NCBI GenBank assembly: GCA_964436235.1
Contig: CAYTCW010000028.1
Location: forward strand, 1-39,486
DNA length: 39,486 nt
Source of the DNA: UBA9980 sp964436235
GTDB taxonomy: Bacteria > Muiribacteriota > UBA9980
Direction of reading: 5' to 3'
Part shown: piece by piece, positions 33,667 through 39,486 of the stretch
How positions within the stretch are numbered: position 1 is the first letter of the stretch
Layout: every line of letters starts with the position of its first letter
The notes under the pieces: generated by a model
What the model was told of the DNA's origin: nothing
Database searches by the model: none
Seen by the model: the letters and a program-made list of their open reading frames with translations, nothing else
Translations under genes and position numbers: made by a program

Positions 33667-35364
33667 TTACTTACATGAATCACAGTTTAATTCGAGCTTC
33701 GTCGATAATGACATATTCATCAATTGATAATTTCCGACGGTCACCACCGAATTACCCGGCTTTAAACCCTCGATTATCTCGACACGGTCTCTGAAAAAAT
33801 ATCCCGGCTTCACGAAAACTTTAGCGTAAGAACCGCCGTGGCTAACAAAAACTAAAAACCGGCCTTCATCTTCTATAACGGCCGACTGCAAAACCGTAAT
33901 GGCGTTTTCGCGCTCCGCGGTAAATATCGAGCAGTTAACGAATTCGCCAATTTTGAGCAATCCTGAATTTTCGTTTATTTCGGCACGCGCCTTCAGAGTG
34001 CGCGTATTCGGATCAACTATATTGCTGATGTAATTTATACGGCCGGCTATTATTTTACCGTATATATTTTCAACTTCCACGCGCTGACCATTTTTTATCA
34101 TAGCTATATCTTTTTCATATATATCGATATCTATGACGGCCGCATCGTAATCGCCGACGCACACTACCGGCGTCTGCGTATCGATACTGCTTCCTATTAC
34201 GGCATTTTGTTCGATTACGATCCCTTCGATCGGCGAATATAGCGAAAAGGTTCCGAGTTCATGATCGCGGCAGGGGCCGCCCGGCTCGCATTCCACTCCG
34301 ACTATCGCCAGATATTTACGAGAAATTTCGTAATTTTGCTTAGCCTCATAAAATTCCATCTGTATATCGGCGGTTTCTTTTTTTAGAGAAATTTTAGAAT
34401 CGCTTAATTTTTCGACGCGCGACATGGATTTTTGAGCGTTATCGAGCCTCGATTTCAGCGATTCAACTTCAATAGAAGCGCTTTTAAGCTCATTTTCCGA
34501 AGCTTCGAGTTCGGAGCGCGAAGAAACGCCCGACTCAACGAGTTTTTTAACGCGGCCGTATTTTTTAGATGCGGTTTCACGCGCAAGCAAAGCTTTTTCG
34601 TATTGCGAGCGGGCGTCGGCAAGCGCGTCGTTGGATTCTTCGACGTTTTTATTGGTAAACGAGCCGAGTTCACCCATTTTAATTATATTTTCATATTTAG
34701 AAAGCGCCACTTCGTAACGGTTCAAATTTTTTAAATAATCGACCTTCGCGTTAAAAATTTCAACCGACTCGATAACTAAAAGCTCATCGCCTTTTTTCAC
34801 CTTATCGCCGAGTTTCACTTTTATTTGCCTGACGCGGCCGGGCGCGCATGAAACGACGCCCGCGTAATGCTGAGGATGAAATTTCACGACGGCGTTAGCT
34901 TTCACGGTTTCAAAAACTTTTTCCACTTTGACTTTTTCCTCGATCAGACCGTCGATTTTAACTTCCGCGGCGCTTTTTTCGTGAGCAACGCCGGCTGCGT
35001 GATCATGGCCTTCATGTCCCGGTTCTTGCGGCGCCCGGCTTTCGTGCCCATGTCCTTCGTGCCCCGCGCTTTCCCGTCCTATACTTTCTTTTTCGTGGTC
35101 TTCATGCTCCCGATCGCCGCCGCCGGGAACCACCGGTGCAACCGCTTTACGGTCTTCTATACTGTAAGTTTCGTAAACGGCCGGCTCATTTTTATGCCCG
35201 CCGGCGCAGTCCGCTCCGTGAACGTGGCCGCCGCCGGTTTTATCGCCCGCGGCTATCGCCCGCGAAAAATTCATACTTCCCGCAAAGATTAAAACCGTAA
35301 AAAATAAAACCGCGACGGCTAAAAACAGCCGCGGCGAAGTATATTCATTTTTAATAATATTCAT
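33667..35364 (-). CDS. Membrane-fusion (adaptor) protein with His-rich N-terminus, CusB/CzcB type
   Basis: A 565-residue periplasmic adaptor, longer than the usual 380-520. It has an N-terminal signal/anchor segment (about 10-39). Residues 44-130 carry 12 His in HG/EH/DH clusters (GGGHVHGADC, GHEGHGHES, GHEGHDHAAG), typical of metal-resistance adaptors. Then come a barrel-sandwich/lipoyl half (160-205), an alpha-hairpin coiled coil (205-355), the second lipoyl half (370-405) and beta-barrel/membrane-proximal domains. The protein ends in CDSCK (561-565), a second possible metal or thiol site. It bridges the RND pump and the TolC-like channel encoded on either side. Confidence 0.92.
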   Translation of the reverse strand: MNIIKNEYTSPRLFLAVAVLFFTVLIFAGSMNFSRAIAAGDKTGGGHVHGADCAGGHKNEPAVYETYSIEDRKAVAPVVPGGGDREHEDHEKESIGRESAGHEGHGHESRAPQEPGHEGHDHAAGVAHEKSAAEVKIDGLIEEKVKVEKVFETVKANAVVKFHPQHYAGVVSCAPGRVRQIKVKLGDKVKKGDELLVIESVEIFNAKVDYLKNLNRYEVALSKYENIIKMGELGSFTNKNVEESNDALADARSQYEKALLARETASKKYGRVKKLVESGVSSRSELEASENELKSASIEVESLKSRLDNAQKSMSRVEKLSDSKISLKKETADIQMEFYEAKQNYEISRKYLAIVGVECEPGGPCRDHELGTFSLYSPIEGIVIEQNAVIGSSIDTQTPVVCVGDYDAAVIDIDIYEKDIAMIKNGQRVEVENIYGKIIAGRINYISNIVDPNTRTLKARAEINENSGLLKIGEFVNCSIFTAERENAITVLQSAVIEDEGRFLVFVSHGGSYAKVFVKPGYFFRDRVEIIEGLKPGNSVVTVGNYQLMNMSLSTKLELNCDSCK

Positions 35365-35393
35365 CAGGATCGCCTCCTATTTTTATTATTCCA

Positions 35394-36740
35394 TCATTGA
35401 ATAAAGCGTTTCATTATATCGTAGTTTTCATCCGGCGCGATACCGCAGGCCCGACGAAGTTCTAATAAAGATATGTCAAAATCGAGCGCCGCGGTGATAA
35501 GCTGTTCGTAAAATTCAAAGTAACTTCTTTTAGCACTCTGATACTCTAAAAGCGTCGTCGCGCCTTCGGCGTATCCGACGGCGGCCATATTCAACAGCCG
35601 CGACGCTTTTTGAAACGCTGACTCAGAAAGCCTTATCAACTTTTGACGGTTAAGCAGGCATAAATTATATTTTTCGATAATATCGATACGCACCGTTCTT
35701 TTAGTATGCTCATACAAATAACTTTTAGCGTCCCTGATAGAGCCGTAACCCGATAATTTGGCCCTGAGCGACCTTAACGAATCATTGCGGCGGCCGAAAT
35801 CATAAAGCGGTATCGAAACGCTCAGCTTAACGCCGCGCTCGGCTTCGCTTAAATCGTTTATACTTCTGAAAATACCTACATTAAACTCAGGCGAGCCCGA
35901 GCGCTTTTGACTATCGATAGCGGCCGCCAGAAGTTCTATTTCGTATGAGGCTGCTTTTAAATCACGCCGCCGGGCAAAAGCGTCTTCGTAAAACACATGC
36001 ATTCCGGCAAGCGGCTTATCGGATGTTTTTAGTAACGACTCCACTTCGGAAGTTAAATCAGCATTTATTAAATTTTCAAAAATTTTATTGTAAATCCCGT
36101 TTTCTTCGACGCCGTTTTTAATCTCCAGCGAAGCTTTTTGAATTTTAAATCCGCCGGAAATATCTATCAGCTTTAAAAACTGAACTTCATAATCCAGCGC
36201 GGCCTGCTCGATTTCCATTTTAGAGCCTAACGCCACTTCATATTTTTGAGTAACCGCAGCTATTATATTTTCGGCTATCTTAAGATTTTCAACGGCCAAT
36301 TTTTTCTGATAAGCGGTTTTTCGGGCGCTTATCAGTGCGGCGTAAGAGTCATATATAATTTCTTCGATCGCCCGGAGCGTCTGCTCATATTTAATCTTGG
36401 ATTCGAGCGAATTTATCTTTTTAGTAAGCCCGCCGCCGTCATTAGCACCGAATGATTTAGAAAACTCTATATTTTTAGTTTGATATTTTTTTTCCTCGCC
36501 GCTTTCTAAAGACCGCTCGCCTTCGATTTCGAGCATTAACGGCGATGTTTTCGACGCGGCGCGTCTTTCAAGCTCAAAACTTGAAAGCTCGGATTTTAAA
36601 AATTGAATTTCAGAGTTATTTTCGCACAAATTGTCGTTAAACCTTTTCAGGGCTTCGCTTCCGCCTTCATTTGCGCCAAGCGGCGAGATCGATAAAAATA
36701 AACCGAAAACCATCAGCACGATTAAATTAATTATACGCAT
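35394..36740 (-). CDS. TolC-like outer-membrane efflux channel
   Basis: About 448 residues. It has a signal peptide (MRIINLIVLMVFGLFLSISPLGANEG) and two outer-membrane-efflux (OEP) repeats of long helices (about 20-220 and 245-440; for example SLESKIKYEQTLRAIEEIIYDSYAAL and GYAEGATTLLEYQSAKRSYFEFYEQL). It forms the trimeric outer-membrane duct of the efflux system. I set the start at ATG 36738-36740 because GGAGG lies just upstream and the signal peptide begins there; the frame remains open for 43 codons upstream without such signals. It lies 29 bases before the adaptor gene. Confidence 0.9.
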   Translation of the reverse strand: MRIINLIVLMVFGLFLSISPLGANEGGSEALKRFNDNLCENNSEIQFLKSELSSFELERRAASKTSPLMLEIEGERSLESGEEKKYQTKNIEFSKSFGANDGGGLTKKINSLESKIKYEQTLRAIEEIIYDSYAALISARKTAYQKKLAVENLKIAENIIAAVTQKYEVALGSKMEIEQAALDYEVQFLKLIDISGGFKIQKASLEIKNGVEENGIYNKIFENLINADLTSEVESLLKTSDKPLAGMHVFYEDAFARRRDLKAASYEIELLAAAIDSQKRSGSPEFNVGIFRSINDLSEAERGVKLSVSIPLYDFGRRNDSLRSLRAKLSGYGSIRDAKSYLYEHTKRTVRIDIIEKYNLCLLNRQKLIRLSESAFQKASRLLNMAAVGYAEGATTLLEYQSAKRSYFEFYEQLITAALDFDISLLELRRACGIAPDENYDIMKRFIQ

Positions 36741-36780
36741 TTTTCCTCCGCATAAATGAAAGATAAAATTTAAATTTAAA

Positions 36781-36800
36781 TTATCAGCGATAAATGATAA
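36781..36800. promoter_or_regulatory. Palindrome upstream of the efflux genes, possible operator
   Basis: TTATCA (36781-36786) and TGATAA (36795-36800) form an inverted repeat with an 8-base centre, 41-60 bases upstream of the TolC-like gene. On the minus strand a GATAAT hexamer overlaps one arm, so a repressor here could block transcription. No recognisable metal-regulator consensus; low confidence. Confidence 0.3.
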
Positions 36801-36931
36801 CTGCGCCGTGATACGATCTAATCGCTTTAGAACGAATACTCGAGCGCATATTCGATGCCTGACAATCATAAAAATATTATTTAATTATTTAAATCAAAAC
36901 AAAATAAATAAATCATTATTTTAAATGATCA

Positions 36932-37261
36932 TCAGATAGATGTGTATATAAAATTAGGGGGATGAAAAATAGATTTAGAGAAAAGATTTTCAATAAAAGA
37001 AAAAACTCCTGGTGTATTTACGCCGCTTTGCTGCATGGCCGGAAGTAAACTTTCATATTCTACGGCGGCCGCATTGGGATTGCTTAAATGTGACGAACCG
37101 CAGCAATTTTTATGAAGCGGACACTGTTTTTGATGGGAATGGCCTTCCTCGCAAACATCGTGCTCAGCTACAGTGAACTGAGCGAATGAAAACAAGTATA
37201 TTAAGGCGAGCGAATATAGTATATACTTATTTATTTTAATATTTTTCACCATATTTTCCAT
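36932..37261 (-). CDS. Small exported His/Cys-rich protein, putative metal binder
   Basis: A 109-residue (or 106-residue from the second ATG) protein. It has an N-terminal signal/anchor (about 12-32) followed directly by a compact cluster: His34, Cys37, His41, His43, Cys47, His50, Cys53, Cys54 and His58. The rest has no motif I recognise. Small proteins with such clusters often head metal-efflux operons and act as periplasmic metal chaperones or sensors; that role is inferred from composition and position. A near-consensus promoter (37268-37296) puts the transcript start at the first ATG. The second ATG (37250-37252) has only GGAAAAT upstream. Confidence 0.7.
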   Translation of the reverse strand: MENMVKNIKINKYILYSLALIYLFSFAQFTVAEHDVCEEGHSHQKQCPLHKNCCGSSHLSNPNAAAVEYESLLPAMQQSGVNTPGVFSFIENLFSKSIFHPPNFIYTSI

Positions 37262-37267
37262 ACAGTA

Positions 37268-37296
37268 ATTCTACCATAAGTTTTTAGCGGTGTCAA
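37268..37296 (-). promoter_or_regulatory. Promoter of the efflux-associated gene(s)
   Basis: On the minus strand, a perfect -35 TTGACA (37291-37296), a 17-base spacer and -10 TAGAAT (37268-37273). The expected start point is about 37261, at the A of the first ATG, so the transcript would be leaderless or carry a nine-base leader to the second ATG. Confidence 0.75.
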
Positions 37297-37332
37297 GGGT
37301 TTGCCTCTGATTACCGCCGTTTTTCCGCCGAA

Positions 37333-39225
37333 TTATTCGCCGGCTTTTTTATCGGTATTCACACGGTTTTTCTTGCGGCGTTCGAGCACTTCCGGCTTGT
37401 AACTTCCGGTGATCTGAATCAACTTTTTCTTTATCTGGAACGGATTGTTATCGCGCGCGAAGCGCTCTAACGCCGATATTTCCTTTTCGAGGATATCGGC
37501 GTTAATTTCCTGCTTTCTTGCTATGAAAATTTTTCTGTGCACGGTGCGCATCGTGCCTTCTTCAGCCGTGAGGAGCTCTTCATATAATTTCTCGCCAGGA
37601 CGAAGGCCGGTATATTTTATCGCTATATCGCTTTCAGGCTCGAAACCCGAAAGCCTTATCAGATCGCGCGCAAGATCGGCTATCTTAACCGGCCTGCCCA
37701 TGTCTAATATGAAAATTTCGCCGCCCTTAGCCATTACCGAAGCCTGCACGACTAATTTAGCCGCCTCGGGTATGGTCATAAAATAACGGGTGATTTCAGG
37801 ATGCGTAACGGTAACCGGACCGCCCGCCTCGATCTGTTTTTTAAATAAAGGTATGACAGAGCCGCGCGACCCCAGAACATTACCAAAACGGACCGCGACG
37901 AATTTAGTGCTCGAAGTGTGCGCCTTCGATTGAACATACATTTCAGCGACGCGTTTCGATGCGCCCATAACCGAAGTCGGATTAACGGCTTTATCGGTCG
38001 AAATCATGACGAATGTCGAAACATTAAATTTAGAAGCGGCGTCCGCGACATTTTTAGTTCCGATTATATTATTTTTAACCGCCTCGTCGGCATGTAATTC
38101 CATCAGCGGCACATGCTTATATGCGGCTGCATGAAAAACCACATCAATGTGTCGTTTTGAAAAAACATTTTCGATTTTTGCGCGATCCTGTATATCGGCG
38201 ATTATAACCTCACGCATCACGCCCGGATAATCGATATTAAGCTCGTTATCGATAAGATAAACGCTGTGCTCACCGCGGCCGATAAGATAAATTTTTTCGG
38301 GCTTGAATTTAATAACTTCACGGGCAATCTGTGAGCCGATCGAACCGCCCGCGCCCGTGATTAATATGGATTTACCCTGTATGTGATTTTTAATTTCGTG
38401 AATATTCAAATCGACCTGCTCGCGCCCCAGTAAATCCTCGATCTTAACGTCGCGTATCTGCGACAGATAAACGTTTTCATCAATTAATTCATAAACGCCA
38501 GGCACCGTTTTAACCCCTATTTTAGCGTCGGAACACGCCGCTATTATAGGTTTCATATCCGCGCCCGTAGCCGAAGGTATGGCTATGATGATTTCAGTAA
38601 CTCCATAATCGGCGGCTAATTCCGTGAGTGATTCGCGGCCGCCTAAAACCGTCAGATTATGCATTTTCATTCCCTTTTTATCGCGGTCGTCATCGATAAT
38701 GCCGACCGGCTTATAACCGAGCTCAGGATGCTTGAGCATCTCCCTTATTATCATTTCACCCGCATCGCCCGCGCCATAAATAAAGATCGTCTTAACGGTT
38801 TCCGCAGCCGGCCTTCTACGCATATATAAATATTCGTAACGCCACCTGAGCAATAGCCTCGAAAAACCTACCAGAAAAAAAGTTATAAACATATCCAGCG
38901 CCATTACCGAACGCGGAAAACTCGCCTGAATAAAATAAATATATGTGATGATAATAAACGAACTGGCTATAATCGACTTGAATATATTGATCAGATCGTC
39001 AACGGAAGCATAACGCCATATACGATTATATAGCCCCATAAAATAAAATGTGCTTACTTTAACGATTACAAAGGTAGCAAAAAGCGAATACTCACTATAA
39101 CGGGCCGGAAGAAGAATCATTCCGCGGTCGAGATATACCGTGATAAATAAACTTATGAATAAAGACGATATAACCGCGAGCGAATCGCTGATTACAAGTA
39201 TTATTCTTTTCTTTTTAGTATCCAT
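37333..39225 (-). CDS. Membrane NDP-sugar 4,6-dehydratase (CapD/WbpM/PglF type)
   Basis: A 630-residue polysaccharide-biosynthesis enzyme of the long, membrane-bound class. There are four N-terminal membrane segments (about 8-30, 45-65, 82-100, 107-124), a CoA-binding-like Rossmann domain (GAGDAG at 151-156) and the extended SDR domain with TGAGGSIG at 290-297. The catalytic region shows STDKAV (409-414) and MGASK (420-424); Met replaces the SDR Tyr, as is usual in the long PglF/WbpM group. The product is likely a UDP-4-keto-6-deoxy-HexNAc used for glycans of capsule, lipopolysaccharide or flagellin. The ATG has no ribosome binding site; the promoter at 39235-39263 leaves almost no leader. 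Confidence 0.93.
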   Translation of the reverse strand: MDTKKKRIILVISDSLAVISSLFISLFITVYLDRGMILLPARYSEYSLFATFVIVKVSTFYFMGLYNRIWRYASVDDLINIFKSIIASSFIIITYIYFIQASFPRSVMALDMFITFFLVGFSRLLLRWRYEYLYMRRRPAAETVKTIFIYGAGDAGEMIIREMLKHPELGYKPVGIIDDDRDKKGMKMHNLTVLGGRESLTELAADYGVTEIIIAIPSATGADMKPIIAACSDAKIGVKTVPGVYELIDENVYLSQIRDVKIEDLLGREQVDLNIHEIKNHIQGKSILITGAGGSIGSQIAREVIKFKPEKIYLIGRGEHSVYLIDNELNIDYPGVMREVIIADIQDRAKIENVFSKRHIDVVFHAAAYKHVPLMELHADEAVKNNIIGTKNVADAASKFNVSTFVMISTDKAVNPTSVMGASKRVAEMYVQSKAHTSSTKFVAVRFGNVLGSRGSVIPLFKKQIEAGGPVTVTHPEITRYFMTIPEAAKLVVQASVMAKGGEIFILDMGRPVKIADLARDLIRLSGFEPESDIAIKYTGLRPGEKLYEELLTAEEGTMRTVHRKIFIARKQEINADILEKEISALERFARDNNPFQIKKKLIQITGSYKPEVLERRKKNRVNTDKKAGE

Positions 39226-39234
39226 AGAAGAAAT

Positions 39235-39263
39235 ATTATAACATTTTTAACGCCTATATTCAA
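39235..39263 (-). promoter_or_regulatory. Promoter of the dehydratase gene, near-leaderless
   Basis: On the minus strand, -35 TTGAAT (39258-39263), a 17-base spacer and a perfect -10 TATAAT (39235-39240). The predicted start near 39228 is about three bases before the ATG at 39223-39225. Confidence 0.65.
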
Positions 39264-39364
39264 GAAATTTTAATCCATGTTAATCATGTTTTAATTATGT
39301 AATTTTTATCATGGCGTTTTCTGAGCTTGAATACTGGCCCATCTCCGCTAAAGACGGCTTAGGA

Positions 39365-39432
39365 CCGCGACGGGGGAAGAGAAAGGACCAATGGCCCTCT
39401 CTCTTCCCCCGTGCCCCCTTTACTCTCCCTGA
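39365..39432 (+). repeat. Dispersed hairpin repeat, partial copy C
   Basis: CCGCGACGGGGGAA (39365-39378) is identical over 14 bases to the distal block of copy B (30551-30564, reverse strand). A 13-bp stem follows (39370-39382 with 39400-39412), then CCCCCTTTACTCTCCCTGAA (39413-39432), similar to the right arm of the copy B hairpin. It looks like an internally deleted member of the same family. Confidence 0.5.
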
Positions 39433-39436
39433 ATAT

Positions 39437-39465
39437 AAAACTGCGCGCGGCGCGCGCGCAGTTTT
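39437..39465. terminator. GC-rich terminator-like hairpin near right edge
   Basis: AAAACTGCGCGC (39437-39448) pairs perfectly with GCGCGCAGTTTT (39454-39465), loop GGCGC. It could end a transcript entering from beyond the right edge on either strand; no gene in the window uses it. Confidence 0.65.
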
Positions 39466-39486
39466 GTAGCATCGAAATAAAAAGGC

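Noticed and set aside
36741..36869. Longer N-terminus of the TolC-like protein
   Set aside because: The 43 upstream codons have no ribosome binding site and would bury the signal peptide; GGAGG just before the ATG at 36740 fixes the start.
1..39486. CRISPR array, rRNA, tRNA, insertion sequence or prophage
   Set aside because: No regularly spaced direct repeats, no RNA-gene signatures and no transposase or phage genes were seen. The only recombinase is the housekeeping XerC.

Overview
The window is about 39.5 kb from a flagellated, Gram-negative-type (diderm) bacterium that I cannot place in a named phylum. A TolC/RND/membrane-fusion efflux system and many Sec signal peptides argue for two membranes. 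The backbone gene order topA-trmFO-xerC-hslV-hslU-flgB-flgC-fliE-fliF-fliG-fliH-fliI-fliJ is the one known from Firmicutes (topA-trmFO-codV-clpQY-flgB... in Bacillus). The dprA-smg(DUF494)-topA junction resembles gammaproteobacteria. This mixture suggests an early-branching or candidate-phylum lineage that keeps ancestral gene order. GC content looks mid-range by eye; it was not calculated. No rRNA, tRNA, CRISPR array or transposase was seen.

Layout. Positions 1-367 hold a palindrome at the window edge, a purine-rich tract, one copy of a dispersed G-rich hairpin repeat and a terminator. Positions 368-1189 encode a secreted protein of unknown function. Positions 1297-11927 (all minus strand) are a motility/proteolysis operon read as xerC-hslV-hslU-flgB-flgC-fliE-fliF-fliG-fliH-fliI-fliJ-motE-like. 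A good promoter lies at 12031-12059 and a terminator at 1236-1264. Positions 12078-22407 (minus) are a second run led by a strong promoter at 22562-22590: dapA-cdaA-cdaR-HEAT protein-dprA-smg-topA-trmFO. It joins lysine/peptidoglycan precursor synthesis, c-di-AMP synthesis and DNA maintenance. Positions 22732-24726 encode a gingipain-like (C25) secreted cysteine peptidase with its own promoter and terminator.

Positions 24985-29249 (plus strand) are a three-gene island facing the opposite way from everything else. It has a secreted DUF4105/Lnb-like cysteine-enzyme candidate, a 945-residue fusion of a phosphodiesterase/alkaline-phosphatase domain, a multi-pass membrane region and a C45-type Ntn hydrolase, and a moaC directly abutting it. 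The fusion is the most unusual object in the window. Positions 29268-30292 hold an FmdB-type zinc ribbon and an ankyrin-repeat protein (minus). Positions 30582-37261 encode a heavy-metal-type RND efflux system (RND pump, His-rich membrane-fusion protein, TolC-like channel) and a small His/Cys-rich exported protein at its head. Positions 37333-39225 encode a membrane-bound NDP-sugar 4,6-dehydratase (CapD/WbpM/PglF type). The right edge carries another partial repeat copy and a GC-rich terminator.

Overall this is mostly core chromosome with an accessory envelope/metal section on the right. The best candidates for new biology are the phosphodiesterase-Ntn hydrolase fusion with its DUF4105 neighbour, the dispersed G-quadruplex-capable hairpin family, and two sigma-70-like promoters placed so that transcripts would be leaderless or nearly so.
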